A stretch of 64,000 nucleotides of DNA from Pseudooceanicola algae (GTDB lineage: Bacteria; Pseudomonadota; Alphaproteobacteria; Rhodobacterales; Rhodobacteraceae). Where the stretch lies: assembly GCF_003590145.2 (NCBI RefSeq), contig NZ_CP060436.1, positions 654,001-718,000 on the forward strand, written 5' to 3'. How positions within the stretch are numbered: position 1 is the first letter of the stretch; each line of letters opens with the position of its first letter. The notes under the pieces are model-generated. The model had not been told where the DNA came from and did no database searches. It saw only the letters and a list, made by a program, of their open reading frames with translations. Shown here one piece after another: positions 16,758 to 25,676 of this stretch. Both the position numbers and the translations under genes were made by a program.

Positions 16758-17576
16758 TCAGCCTCTGGGGGCGCGGCTGTCGGGCAGGGTGATATTGGCG
16801 ACCTGTTCGGCGATTGGGTCGCTTTTCAATGGATGGGTCGTCGCATCGTAGGCCCGCGCATCGCGCATTTTTTCCCAATTGCCGCCGTGGTAGAGTTCCA
16901 GGCCGGAGAAGCGGGACTTGTAGCCCATCTTGGGCGATCCGGGGACCCAGTAGCCCAGGTAGACGTAGGGGAGGTTGGCGCTTTTGGCGATCTCTATATG
17001 GTCGAGGATCAGGTAGGTCCCAAGGGAATTGCGCTCCAGCGTGGGGTCGTAGAATGAATAGACCATCGAGACCCCGTCATCGAGCACGTCGGTGAGCGAG
17101 GCGGCGACAAGGTTGTTGTCCTGATCGGCGTATTCGACGACGCGGGAGCGGACGGGCGTTTCTTCGATCATGGCGGCGAATTCGAAGACATCCATGTCTG
17201 CCATGCCGCCATCGGCGTGCCGGCTGTCGAGGTAGCGGCGGAACAGGGCGTATTGTTCCTCGGTCGCCCAGGGGGAGGAGGCGCGGCGTTCGAGCTGGCT
17301 GTTGCGGTTCTGAACACGGCGCTGGCTGCGCGAGGGCTGGAAGGCGGCGACGTCGATCCGGGCCGAGAGGCACGCGGCGCAATCCGCGCATGAAGGCCGA
17401 TACAGGACGTTCTGCGACCGACGAAAGCCCTGTTTTGATAGAGAATTGTTCAACTGTTCCGCCGAATCGCCTTGCAGGGAGGTAAACAGCTTTCTCTCCA
17501 TCCGGCCCTCGAGATAGGGGCAGGGCTGCGGGGCCGTCACATAGAATTGCGGGGCGAGCGGGAGGGAATGGCGCAT
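16758..17576 (-). CDS. bpt: Aspartate/glutamate leucyltransferase
   Basis: A 272-residue cytoplasmic aminoacyl-tRNA-protein transferase that adds Leu to N-terminal Asp or Glu for N-degron proteolysis. The ATE N-terminal domain has [14 protein letters not shown] and the [13 protein letters not shown] cysteine cluster; the C-terminal domain carries [22 protein letters not shown] and [20 protein letters not shown], which are diagnostic. Bacterial Bpt is preferred over eukaryotic-type Ate1 because of the short length. It lies alone on the minus strand between the TRAP terminator and the RDD gene. Confidence 0.93.
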   Translation of the reverse strand: MRHSLPLAPQFYVTAPQPCPYLEGRMERKLFTSLQGDSAEQLNNSLSKQGFRRSQNVLYRPSCADCAACLSARIDVAAFQPSRSQRRVQNRNSQLERRASSPWATEEQYALFRRYLDSRHADGGMADMDVFEFAAMIEETPVRSRVVEYADQDNNLVAASLTDVLDDGVSMVYSFYDPTLERNSLGTYLILDHIEIAKSANLPYVYLGYWVPGSPKMGYKSRFSGLELYHGGNWEKMRDARAYDATTHPLKSDPIAEQVANITLPDSRAPRG

Positions 17577-17679
17577 GGAGTGTCTTGCCTGTCGGGGTCT
17601 CGGGACCTGAGTTCAGTGCCTTTGTAGGTCAACGTTATCAACCAAGCCTGAACGCGCCAAGCCCCGAGACGGCGCGGGA

Positions 17680-18126
17680 TCAGCGCAGGGGCCGATTCAC
17701 CGCCGTCGTATTCAAAAGATGGTCGCTGAGACCCTGACCGCGCGCAGAGCCCAGCATCAGGATGACCGAGACCAGTTGCAGCGGCGCCAGCGCCCAGCTG
17801 ACGAGGTAGCCCAGCGTGTGCAGCAGCGCCTCGGTGCCGGTCAGCTTGCGACCCTCGCCGCTGAGAAGTTCGATCGAGAAAAGGCGCATGCCCCAGGTCG
17901 CGGAGCCATTCGCGATGGTCGTCACGCGGTAGAGGAAGCTGATCACGAGATAGAGCAGGGGAAAGAAGAAGGCGCCGATAAAGGCGGTCAGCACCACGGC
18001 AATGACCGACAGCGTCGAGAGGATCACGACGTCGACCAGCCAGGCCAGCGCCCGTTTCGTGGTGACGGAGGTATAGAAGTCCGGGCGCGTGTCCGGATCG
18101 GGCAGGGCGTCGGAAAGGGCGGTCAT
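17680..18126 (-). CDS. RDD family membrane protein
   Basis: A 148-residue protein with RDD-type architecture: TSVTTKRALAWLVDVVILSTLSV places the family's Arg and Asp in the first membrane helix (about residues 24-48), a second helix pair follows (AFIGAFFFPLLYLVISFLYR), then NGSATWGMRLFSIELLSG, and a third hydrophobic stretch near residues 105-125. RDD proteins are membrane proteins of poorly known function, some linked to ion exchange. The ATG at 18126 is chosen because AAGGAT precedes it and the domain begins soon after. The downstream gap holds only the bpt start region. Confidence 0.82.
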   Translation of the reverse strand: MTALSDALPDPDTRPDFYTSVTTKRALAWLVDVVILSTLSVIAVVLTAFIGAFFFPLLYLVISFLYRVTTIANGSATWGMRLFSIELLSGEGRKLTGTEALLHTLGYLVSWALAPLQLVSVILMLGSARGQGLSDHLLNTTAVNRPLR

Positions 18127-18232
18127 GGTGGGCGGATCCTTGTGGTGGGATGCAAAGGGACGGCCCATGTGGGGCCGCCGGAATTATCGCGCGGCCGGGC
18201 CCCCGATGGGGCGGCCGCGCGGGGGCCTGAGA

Positions 18233-18700
18233 TCAGGCGTCCTGGGTGGTCACGGCGGTATCGCGTTCGGCGGTCGCCTTCTTGGACCGGTCGTCCATGA
18301 ACTGGTCGAATTCAGCCTTGTCCTTGGCGGCGCGCAGCCGTTCCAGGAAGGCTTCGAAGCTGTTCTGTTCCTCTTCGAGGCGTTGCAGCGTTTCGGTCTT
18401 GTACGCGTCGAACGCCGCATTGCCGCTGGATTTCATCGCGGCGTAGCCGGTGCGTTGCATGTCGTGCAATTGGCCGTGACGGCGGGAACGGCAGGATTTA
18501 CCAAGCATGAATTTCTTCCTCCAGATCATGAAAAAGAGCAGGGCGAGGCCAGCAGGCCAGAAGAACACGAAGCCGAGGACCATGGCAGTGATCCAGGCAG
18601 GTTTGCCTTTCCGGTCCATCCAGTCTTCAGCATCGCGCAACCAGTTGCCGCCTCGTTGCGGCTCCTTCGGGGTGTCGTATTGGGCGGCGGCGGGGGTCAT
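18233..18700 (-). CDS. DUF2852 domain membrane-anchored protein
   Basis: A 155-residue protein with one transmembrane helix (about residues 33-55, WITAMVLGFVFFWPAGLALLFFMIW), a basic cysteine-containing loop, and a charged coiled-coil C-terminus (AFDAYKTETLQRLEEEQNSFEAFLERLRAAKDKAEFDQFM) that I recognise as the DUF2852 signature. Function is unknown. ATG 18700 has GGAG seven bases upstream. The gene's promoter region is unusual: two near-identical palindromes flank a -35/-10 candidate, so its expression is probably tightly controlled. Confidence 0.85.
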   Translation of the reverse strand: MTPAAAQYDTPKEPQRGGNWLRDAEDWMDRKGKPAWITAMVLGFVFFWPAGLALLFFMIWRKKFMLGKSCRSRRHGQLHDMQRTGYAAMKSSGNAAFDAYKTETLQRLEEEQNSFEAFLERLRAAKDKAEFDQFMDDRSKKATAERDTAVTTQDA

Positions 18701-18722
18701 CTCCGGTCTCCATTGTGTTTGT

Positions 18723-18741
18723 ATGTGAATGCCTTTCACAT
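18723..18741 (-). promoter_or_regulatory. Operator-like palindrome, promoter-proximal copy
   Basis: ATGTGAA, five bases, TTCACAT: a perfect 7-bp inverted repeat. On the minus strand it lies just downstream of the proposed -10 (AATCTA at 18751-18746) and about 22 bases before the DUF2852 start codon, so a protein bound here would block transcription start. Confidence 0.6.
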
Positions 18742-18745
18742 CTCC

Positions 18746-18774
18746 TAGATTGGCATCCGGTGGCTCTGGCGCAA
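18746..18774 (-). promoter_or_regulatory. Candidate promoter of the DUF2852 gene
   Basis: Minus-strand TTGCGC (18774-18769) and AATCTA (18751-18746) are 17 bases apart. The match to consensus is modest. The element lies exactly between the two palindromes at 18723 and 18782, which supports its role. Confidence 0.45.
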
Positions 18775-18781
18775 GGGGTGT

Positions 18782-18800
18782 ATGTGAAAGTATTTTACAT
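18782..18800 (-). promoter_or_regulatory. Operator-like palindrome, upstream copy
   Basis: ATGTGAA, five bases, TTTACAT: the same inverted repeat as at 18723 with one changed base, 59 bp away centre to centre. It abuts the proposed -35 on its upstream side. Between here and glnE at 19021 the DNA is AT-rich to about 18850 and then holds nothing I can name. Confidence 0.6.
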
Positions 18801-19020
18801 TTATGTTCTTTGTTGATTAATATCAGCGGTTTAAAGATTTTTTCGGGAGGTGTTTGTCCTTCGGGTCGGGGCGAAAACTTGCTGCGTCCCGGCGGTTTTG
18901 GCCTGGAACGAAGCGGATGATGGCAAGCGCGGCCCCTTGTAACGTTGGGTTGTGCAGGACCGTAGCACGGGGCAGCGACAAGGGATTGACCCGCGCCACC
19001 GGCGAGGCCACTTTCCCCCC

Positions 19021-21825
19021 ATGGCCGACATATTCCAGATTGTGCGACTGCCGCGCCCCCATGATCCCGACCTGGGCGCGGATGCGCGCGCCCGGTTTCC
19101 AGACCTTGATGGCGACCTGGCCAGCCTGATCGAAGGGACGGCCGGGTGCAGCCCCTATCTGGCCGGCCTCATCGCGAAGGAAGCAGATTGGCTACCGCAG
19201 GCGCTTTCGGCACCCGCGGCGGCATTGGCGGGCGAAACCGACCGGCTGCAGTCCGTGGCCCCGGATCAGATCGCGGCGGCCCTGCGCCAGGGCAAACGCC
19301 GCATTGCCCTGCTGATCGCCCTCGCGGATCTGAGCGGCGGCTGGCCGCTGGAAACGGTGACCGCAACGCTGACGGATTTCGCAGACCTTGCGGTCGGTCT
19401 GGCCTTGCGAGGCGCGCTCGAACCGGAAATTCGCCGTGGGAAACTGCCGGGGCAGGACATGGACGACCTGCCCGAGGCCGCCGGGATGGTGGCTCTGGCC
19501 ATGGGCAAGATGGGCGCGCATGAGCTGAACTATTCCTCGGATATCGACCTGATCATGCTTTACGACGAAGCGCGCTATGGCGATGATTCCCTGTTGCAGG
19601 CACGCCCCGCACTGATCCGCGCGACCCGCCGGATGGTGGCGACCCTGACCGAGAACACCCGAGACGGCTATGTCTTTCGCACCGATCTGCGCCTGCGCCC
19701 CGATCCCGGCGTGACCCCGGTCTGTGTCGGAATTGAGGCGGCGGAGCGGTACTACGAAAGCGTCGGACGCACATGGGAACGCGCGGCCTATATCAAGGCC
19801 CGGCCCGCCGCCGGCGATCTGGCGGCCGGCAACAGGTTCCTCGCAGACCTGACGCCCTTTGTCTGGCGCCGGCACCTGGATTTCGCGGCCATTCAGGACG
19901 CCCATGAACTGCGCCTCGCGATCCGTGAGACCAAGGGCTATCACGGGCCAATCACCTTGCCGGGCCACGACATGAAGCTGGGTCGAGGGGGCATTCGCGA
20001 GATTGAGTTCTTTACCCAGTTTCACCAGATCGTCGCCGGGGGCCGCGACCCCACGCTGCGCATGCGCAATACAGTCCCCGCCCTGGCCCGTCTGGCCGAG
20101 CAGGGCTGGGTGCCTGCCGAAACCGCACGTATCCTGTCCGAGCATTATCGCGCGCACCGCGAGGTCGAACACCGGCTACAGATGATCCAGGATGCACAGA
20201 CGCATGACTTGCCTAAATCGGACGCGGATTTCGCCCGCCTTGCCGATTTCATGGGGCGGGATGTCTCGGAACTGCGCGCCGAGATCCTTGATCGGCTGAA
20301 AGAGGTTCACGATCTGACCGAGGCCTTTTTTGCCCCTGAAAACAAGCAATACGATGCTGCAGCAGGGTCGCGGGACAAGGCTCAGGCCGAGGCGTTTGAC
20401 CCGGCGATCCTCGACCGCTGGCGCAGTTACCCGGCGCTCAGCTCCCGACGCGCGCAAGAGATCTTTTCGCGCCTGCGTCCACAGATCCTGAAGTCCCTGG
20501 CACGCGCCGCACATCCCGATGAGGCGCTGATCGCCTTCGATGGGTTCCTGTCGCGCCTTCCGGCGGGGGTTCAGCTTTTCGCCCTGTTCGAAGCCAACCC
20601 CCTGCTGATCGACCTCGTTGGCGACATCTCTGCCACAGTGCCGGATCTCGCGATTTACCTCAGCCGCAATGCCAGCGTCTTCGACGCCGTGATCGCCGGA
20701 CATTTCTTCGAGGACTGGCCGGGGCTTGAAGCGCTTTGCAAATCGCTTGAGGACAGTTTGCAAAGGGAAGAGGATTACGAAGCCCGTCTGGATTCTGCCC
20801 GCCGCTGGATGAAGGACTGGCACTTTCGCATCGGCGTGCATCACCTGCGCGGTCTCATCGCCCCGGCCGAGGCCGGACACCAATACGCCGAACTTGCCAA
20901 TGCGGTGATCCAATGCCTCTGGCCCGTCGTGCAGCAGGAATTCGCAACCCGCCACGGGCCGCCACCCGGACGCGGCGCGGTGGTCCTCGGCATGGGCTCG
21001 CTCGGGGCAGGGCGGCTCAATGCGCGCTCCGACCTCGATCTGATCGTCATCTATGACGCGGCGGGCGAAGAAAGCTCTTCGGGGCGTCGCCCCCTTGCCT
21101 CGCGCACCTATTATGCCCGTCTGACACAGGCCCTTGTCACCGCGCTCAGCGCGCCAATGGCCGAAGGGCGGCTATACGAGGTCGACATGCGCCTGCGCCC
21201 CTCGGGCAATCAAGGGCCGGTTGCCACGTCCTGGCAGGCCTATCGCGATTATCAGGAAAGTCAGGCCTGGATCTGGGAACACCTGGCCCTGACCCGTGCT
21301 GGGGTGATCGTCGGTCCGCAGGCTCTCGCGCGCGATGTCACTCGGTTCCGCGACGGCCTGTTGTCACGCAGATGCGCCGCTGGAGCGGTGCTGAAAGACG
21401 TCGCCGAGATGCGCAGCCGGATCGCCGCCGCCCGCAGCCCGCAAGCGGAATGGGAGGTCAAGATCGGCCCCGGCCGCAATCAGGAGATCGAGCTTCTCGC
21501 GCAAGCGGGCGGTCTCATCGCCGGCGATCCCTCGGGCTGGATCGGTGCCGGCCTGCGCCTGGCTCAGGAAAGCGGCTGGATGACACGTGACGAGGCAGAG
21601 CTGCTGCACTCGACTTACCAATTGCTTTGGAATATCGGGCAGGTAGGCAAATTGCTCAGCGACCGCCCCATCGATCCCGGGAAGATGGGCGAAGGCGGCC
21701 GTACGCTGCTCCTGCGCGATACCGGCGCCGAAACGGTGGAAGAATTACGCGACGCCTATCGCCTCGCCACCCGTTCCGCAGCCGAGGCCATAGACGAAAT
21801 CCTCGAAAGGGAGGCGGATAAATGA
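19021..21825 (+). CDS. glnE: Bifunctional glutamine synthetase adenylyltransferase/deadenylyltransferase
   Basis: A 934-residue cytoplasmic enzyme that adds AMP to, and removes it from, glutamine synthetase in response to PII and glutamine. Two nucleotidyltransferase domains are visible: the N-terminal one with ELNYSSDIDLIMLYDEAR (about residues 170-187) and the C-terminal one with GRLNARSDLDLIVIYDAAG (about 664-682), separated by a helical linker. Each is followed by an R(L/M)RPD/S motif (DLRLRPDPG, DMRLRPSGN). The start ATG 19021 (MADIFQIVRLPRPHDP) fits family N-termini although no clear ribosome-binding site is seen; a GTG at 18952 is in frame. The stop overlaps the next gene. Confidence 0.95.
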   Translation: MADIFQIVRLPRPHDPDLGADARARFPDLDGDLASLIEGTAGCSPYLAGLIAKEADWLPQALSAPAAALAGETDRLQSVAPDQIAAALRQGKRRIALLIALADLSGGWPLETVTATLTDFADLAVGLALRGALEPEIRRGKLPGQDMDDLPEAAGMVALAMGKMGAHELNYSSDIDLIMLYDEARYGDDSLLQARPALIRATRRMVATLTENTRDGYVFRTDLRLRPDPGVTPVCVGIEAAERYYESVGRTWERAAYIKARPAAGDLAAGNRFLADLTPFVWRRHLDFAAIQDAHELRLAIRETKGYHGPITLPGHDMKLGRGGIREIEFFTQFHQIVAGGRDPTLRMRNTVPALARLAEQGWVPAETARILSEHYRAHREVEHRLQMIQDAQTHDLPKSDADFARLADFMGRDVSELRAEILDRLKEVHDLTEAFFAPENKQYDAAAGSRDKAQAEAFDPAILDRWRSYPALSSRRAQEIFSRLRPQILKSLARAAHPDEALIAFDGFLSRLPAGVQLFALFEANPLLIDLVGDISATVPDLAIYLSRNASVFDAVIAGHFFEDWPGLEALCKSLEDSLQREEDYEARLDSARRWMKDWHFRIGVHHLRGLIAPAEAGHQYAELANAVIQCLWPVVQQEFATRHGPPPGRGAVVLGMGSLGAGRLNARSDLDLIVIYDAAGEESSSGRRPLASRTYYARLTQALVTALSAPMAEGRLYEVDMRLRPSGNQGPVATSWQAYRDYQESQAWIWEHLALTRAGVIVGPQALARDVTRFRDGLLSRRCAAGAVLKDVAEMRSRIAAARSPQAEWEVKIGPGRNQEIELLAQAGGLIAGDPSGWIGAGLRLAQESGWMTRDEAELLHSTYQLLWNIGQVGKLLSDRPIDPGKMGEGGRTLLLRDTGAETVEELRDAYRLATRSAAEAIDEILEREADK

Positions 21826-22139
21826 ACGAAACCTCAGAAAATCAGCCCGCGAGCGCAAGCCACCCGCGCATGAAAGGCGACAGTGCCGACCCCAAGGCGC
21901 TGATCCGCGAAGCCTTCCGGATCGAAGGCATCTCTGACGCCGAATGCCGTTCCATCCTGATGGACTGGGCGCTTAGCCTGTCCGACACGCAGGATCAGAA
22001 AGCGGCGATAGACCTCCTGCTGCACCGCCACGCAGAAGACGCCCCCACGCACCCGATGACCGCGCTGCTGCGCGAAGGCCTGACACGGGTAACGCCAGGC
22101 CAGCGCCGCGGTGGCTGGCGCGCCCGGGCACGCCACTGA
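21822..22139 (+). CDS. Small conserved protein coupled to glnE
   Basis: A 105-residue soluble protein whose ATG overlaps the glnE stop (ATGA). The central part (ALIREAFRIEGISDAECRSILMDWALSL, about residues 27-54) is predicted helical and acidic; the C-terminus is basic (GQRRGGWRARARH). No domain is recognised. Its position suggests a role connected with nitrogen regulation or simply coupled expression. In my recollection similar short genes follow glnE in related genomes, but I cannot name a family. Confidence 0.7.
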   Translation: MNETSENQPASASHPRMKGDSADPKALIREAFRIEGISDAECRSILMDWALSLSDTQDQKAAIDLLLHRHAEDAPTHPMTALLREGLTRVTPGQRRGGWRARARH

Positions 22140-22183
22140 ATGTCCAGGAAAAAGGGCGCGGCCCCTGAGCCACGCCCTCTACG

Positions 22184-22247
22184 GTTTCCCTGTTCGAAAT
22201 ATCCCGGGGTGAATTGAGGCCTGGGCCTCAAGAGGGGCAGCGCCCCT
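22184..22247. repeat. Dispersed intergenic repeat, full copy 1
   Basis: Begins GTTTCCCTGTT and continues through AAATATCCCGGGGTGAATTGAGGC, a GAGGCC/GGCCTC hairpin, and ends in AGGGGCAGCGCCCCT, a second hairpin. A copy with almost the same sequence is at 36887-36951. It sits between the convergent ends of the glnE operon and eda, next to a weak stem at 22154-22177, and could double as a terminator. Confidence 0.75.
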
Positions 22248-22251
22248 CCCT

Positions 22252-22893
22252 TCAGGCGGTCAGTGCCGCCGCTTCCCGCGCCAGCTTCTCGATCCCGGCC
22301 CAATCCTTCGCATCGATCAGATCCTGTGGTGCGACCCAGGAACCGCCGACGCAAAGGATGTTCTTCAGGGACAGGTAATCCAGTGCGTTCTGCGGCGTGA
22401 CCCCACCTGTCGGGCAGAAGGTGACATCCGGGATCGGCGCCCCGATTGCCTTGATCGCCGGGGCCCCGCCATTGATCGAGGCGGGAAAGAACTTCTGGAA
22501 CCTGTACCCGCGTTCCAGCAGTGCCATCACCTCGGAAGAGGTCGCAGCCCCCGGCAGCATCGGCAGATCGGCCTGTTCCGCCGCGGTCAGCACCTTGTCG
22601 GTCGTACCGGGCGAGACTCCGAATTTCGCGCCCGCCGCCACGACCTGAGACACCGCTTCCGGTGTCAGGATGGAACCGGCGCCAACCACGCCGCCCTCTA
22701 CCTTGGCCATGGCCTCGATCACCTTCAACGCATCCGGCGTGCGCAGGGTGACCTCCAGCGCCGGCAAGCCGCCGGCGATCAGCGCCTTGGCAAGATCGGC
22801 GGCAATGCTGGCATCATGAACGACCAGAACCGGGATCACCGGGGCCAGGCGGCAGATCTTTTCGGCTTCTAGGGTGGCTTCTGCGGGGGTCAT
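22252..22893 (-). CDS. eda: 2-dehydro-3-deoxy-phosphogluconate (KDPG) aldolase
   Basis: A 213-residue cytoplasmic class I aldolase that splits KDPG to pyruvate and glyceraldehyde 3-phosphate. Glu47 in LEVTLRTPDAL and the Schiff-base Lys134 in FQKFFPAS are the catalytic residues; phosphate-binding motifs PTGGVTPQN and VGGSW complete the (beta/alpha)8 fold. It lies 46 bases behind edd on the same strand, giving the Entner-Doudoroff pair. Length and motifs are normal for the family. Confidence 0.95.
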   Translation of the reverse strand: MTPAEATLEAEKICRLAPVIPVLVVHDASIAADLAKALIAGGLPALEVTLRTPDALKVIEAMAKVEGGVVGAGSILTPEAVSQVVAAGAKFGVSPGTTDKVLTAAEQADLPMLPGAATSSEVMALLERGYRFQKFFPASINGGAPAIKAIGAPIPDVTFCPTGGVTPQNALDYLSLKNILCVGGSWVAPQDLIDAKDWAGIEKLAREAAALTA

Positions 22894-22939
22894 GGAAGGC
22901 TCCGTGATTGAAGAACGATTTCAAAGAAAACAGGCAGGG

Positions 22940-24742
22940 TCAGACGACGTTCGAGGCCCCGGCAGAAGCGGGACCTGCATTCTGGCGGAAGGTCTCGAAC
23001 AATTCGCGACCGATCCCGTGGCTGTTGGCCGACAGGTCGGGGGCCTCGGCCACGCGATCCGACAGATCCGCCGTGGTCGAAATCGTGCCCGCCACCGCGT
23101 CCAGCCGGACGACATCACCGTCCTGCAGCAGCCCGATGGTGCCGCCATCTGCGGCTTCGGGCGTAAGGTGGATTGCGGCAGGGACCTTGCCGCTGGCGCC
23201 GGACATGCGCCCGTCGGTCAGAAGCGCGACCTTCAGCCCGCGATCCAGCAACACGGCCAGGGTCGGCGTCAGCGAATGCAGTTCCGGCATCCCGTTGGCC
23301 TTGGGTCCCTGATAGCGCACCACGACGATGGTATCGGCGGTGAACTCGCCGCGTTTGAAGGCGGCCTTCACGTCGTTCTGGTCGTGGAAGATCCGCACCG
23401 GGGCCTCGATCACATGGTGCTCGGGCTTCACGGCCGAGACCTTCATGATTGCGCGCCCCAGCGGGCCGGACAGGTGTTTCAGCCCGCCGGTCTTCTGGAA
23501 CGGGTCGGTAGCGGGGCGTACGATCTTTTCGTTCAGGCTGTCCTTGGCACCCGGCTCATAGACCACGCGGCCCTCTTTCAGCTTGGGCTCCTGCGTATAG
23601 CGTTCAAGACCATCCCCGGCGATGGTCTTGGTGTCGTCATGCAGCAGACCCGCGTTCAGCAGCTGACCGATCAGATAACCCAGTCCACCGGCGGCGTGGA
23701 AGTGGTTCACATCCGCCAGCCCGTTGGGATAGACCTTGGCCAGCAGCGGAACGACGGACGAAATTTCGTCGAAATCGGCTGGATCGAGGATGATCCCTGC
23801 CGCCCGCGCCATGGCCGGCATGTGCAGCACCAGGTTGGTCGAGCCGCCGGTGGCCATCAGGCCGACCATGCCGTTGACAAAGGCCTTCTCGTCCAGGATC
23901 TCGCCCGCAGGGCGGAAATCATTGCCAAGCGCCGTGATCTCCAGCGCCCGCTCGGTGCCCGCCACGGTCAGCGCGTCGCGCATCGGCGTGTTGGGATTGA
24001 CGAAGCTCGATCCGGGCAGGTGCAGCCCCATGAACTCCATCAGCATCTGATTGGTATTGGCCGTGCCGTAGAAGGTGCAGGTGCCGGGCGAGTGATAGGA
24101 GGCCATCTCGGCCTCCATCAGCTTGTCGCGGCCGACTTCGCCGGTGGCATATTGCTGACGGACGCGCGCCTTTTCATCGTTGGGCAGGCCGCTCGGCATC
24201 GGACCGGCGGGCAGGAAGACCGCCGGGATATGGCCGAAGGTCGCCGCCGCCATCACGAGGCCCGGCACGATCTTGTCGCAGACGCCCATGTATAGCGCGG
24301 CGTCATAGCAATTGTGCGACAGGCCGATCCCGGCCGCCATGGCGATGACATCGCGGGAGAACAGCGAAAGCTCCATCCCCGGCTGGCCTTGGGTGACGCC
24401 GTCGCACATGGCCGGCACACCGCCTGCGACCTGGGCCGTGGCGCCCTTGGCGCGGGCCGCGTCGCGGATCAGTTGGGGGAACCGTTCATAGGGTTGATGG
24501 GCCGACAGCATGTCGTTGTAGGCGGTAATGATACCGATGTTCGCGGCCCGGCCCTTGGACAGCGCGTCCTGGTCCGTGGGTACCCCGGCATAGGCATGGG
24601 CCTGGTTGCCGCAGGTCAGATGCGCGCGCACCGGCCCGGCCTCCGCCGCAGCCCCGATCCGACCCATATAGGTCTCGCGGCGGTCGCGGGATCGTTCGAT
24701 GATCCGTTCGGTCACATCGGAAATTGTCTGGTTCAATGGCAT
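22940..24742 (-). CDS. edd: Phosphogluconate dehydratase
   Basis: A 600-residue [4Fe-4S] dehydratase of the IlvD/Edd family converting 6-phosphogluconate to KDPG. Cluster ligands are visible in HLTCGNQAH (about residue 43), PAMCDGVTQGQPGMELSL and GLSHNCYDAAL; the C-terminal half has TDGRMSGASGKVPAAIHLTPEA. The start ATG 24742 begins MPLNQTISDVTERIIERSRDRRE, typical of Edd rather than IlvD. First gene of edd-eda. A LacI-type palindrome lies about 65 bases upstream, which suggests sugar- or intermediate-dependent repression. Confidence 0.95.
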   Translation of the reverse strand: MPLNQTISDVTERIIERSRDRRETYMGRIGAAAEAGPVRAHLTCGNQAHAYAGVPTDQDALSKGRAANIGIITAYNDMLSAHQPYERFPQLIRDAARAKGATAQVAGGVPAMCDGVTQGQPGMELSLFSRDVIAMAAGIGLSHNCYDAALYMGVCDKIVPGLVMAAATFGHIPAVFLPAGPMPSGLPNDEKARVRQQYATGEVGRDKLMEAEMASYHSPGTCTFYGTANTNQMLMEFMGLHLPGSSFVNPNTPMRDALTVAGTERALEITALGNDFRPAGEILDEKAFVNGMVGLMATGGSTNLVLHMPAMARAAGIILDPADFDEISSVVPLLAKVYPNGLADVNHFHAAGGLGYLIGQLLNAGLLHDDTKTIAGDGLERYTQEPKLKEGRVVYEPGAKDSLNEKIVRPATDPFQKTGGLKHLSGPLGRAIMKVSAVKPEHHVIEAPVRIFHDQNDVKAAFKRGEFTADTIVVVRYQGPKANGMPELHSLTPTLAVLLDRGLKVALLTDGRMSGASGKVPAAIHLTPEAADGGTIGLLQDGDVVRLDAVAGTISTTADLSDRVAEAPDLSANSHGIGRELFETFRQNAGPASAGASNVV

Positions 24743-24767
24743 GGTCGAGGCCTCCGGTCTGGCTTCG

Positions 24768-24815
24768 TCGCTATCTATAGCGTCGCGCGTGGCTCGGGTT
24801 ATATTTTAGCGCTAA
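24768..24815 (-). promoter_or_regulatory. Putative LacI-family operator region of edd-eda
   Basis: TTAGCGCTAA at 24806-24815 is a perfect 10-bp palindrome with the central CG typical of LacI-family operators. It resembles the sites I recall for CceR, the Rhodobacter regulator of central carbon genes. A second inverted repeat, CGCTAT-CT-ATAGCG, is at 24768-24781 and contains a possible -10 (TATAGA on the minus strand). Both lie within 75 bases of the edd start. Confidence 0.6.
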
Positions 24816-24962
24816 CATGGCCGGGTTCCAACCCACGGCCTGCGCTCTCGATGATATTTGGGCTTTTTCTTCGCAACTGACAGATAATCGCGTCCTCCGC
24901 GCTTGCCGTTTCATCGTCGCTCTTGCATCCTATTGGCATATTTTTCGGCGGAGGAACATCTT

Positions 24963-25640
24963 ATGGGTAAGCTGAAGTTCGGCCTCTTGTTGGGGGGCAC
25001 AATGCTGCTGTCCGGCTGCCAAGTCTACAAGGAAGCCTTTTACACGGAGTCGGTCAACTTCGCGGAATGCACGCCGTTGGCTGAAAAGGGCGCGACGGAT
25101 TACGACGTGACCAAATTCGCCGTCCGGGTGCCGCGGTCGCTCAGTGTATCGGAATCCGATACCTATCATCCCAGCACCGATATCCTGTGGGAAGAGGACC
25201 CGCTTGGCGACCGCCATGCCCAGGTTCAGACCATCGTCGCGGATGCCGCCACGAGCGCCTTCAAGGTCTCTGAAGGCGGTCGCCCGGCCCATGTCGGCAT
25301 GGAAGTGCGGTATTTCCACGCGCTGACGGACCGCACGCAGGCCACGACCGGGGGCTGGCTGACGGTCACCCTGGATATGACGATCTCGGACCCCTACACC
25401 AGCGAACTGCTGGAGCCGGTCTATCAGCTCAAGACCCAGATCCCCGGCTACGGTGGTCAGGAGGCGATCGACGCCATCCATCGCGGCGAGACCCAGAAGT
25501 ACCGCATCTCGCGGCACCTGACCCAGGCGCTGCAAGTCGATGTGCTGGGCATCTGCCCGACGGGCTATCCCGCGCCCGTGCCGCTGGAGGCGCCGCGCAC
25601 CATTGCCGGCGAATTGCCCGATATCGTCGGGCATCCTTGA
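24963..25640 (+). CDS. Outer-membrane-type lipoprotein, unknown function
   Basis: A 225-residue lipoprotein: MGKLKFGLLLGGTMLLSGCQ has a lipobox with acceptor Cys19. The mature part is a single soluble domain with beta-rich stretches (HVGMEVRYFHALTDR, GGWLTVTLDMTISDP) and the motif AVRVPRSLSVSESD. I recall similar lipoproteins in roseobacters (a DUF6778-like group), but the family name is not secure. GGAGGAAC precedes ATG 24963. It is divergent from edd and followed by a clear hairpin terminator, so it is a single-gene unit. Confidence 0.8.
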   Translation: MGKLKFGLLLGGTMLLSGCQVYKEAFYTESVNFAECTPLAEKGATDYDVTKFAVRVPRSLSVSESDTYHPSTDILWEEDPLGDRHAQVQTIVADAATSAFKVSEGGRPAHVGMEVRYFHALTDRTQATTGGWLTVTLDMTISDPYTSELLEPVYQLKTQIPGYGGQEAIDAIHRGETQKYRISRHLTQALQVDVLGICPTGYPAPVPLEAPRTIAGELPDIVGHP

Positions 25641-25676
25641 CCCGATCCCGGTCTCTGACGGCACCGACAGAATTTC

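Noticed and set aside
18723-18800. The twin palindromes as PpsR/CrtJ or CRP sites
   Set aside because: PpsR sites need TGT-N12-ACA, whereas here the spacing is 11. The arms ATGTGAA/TTCACAT are not centred as a CRP site (TGTGA-N6-TCACA), since the gap between TGTGA and TCACA is seven.
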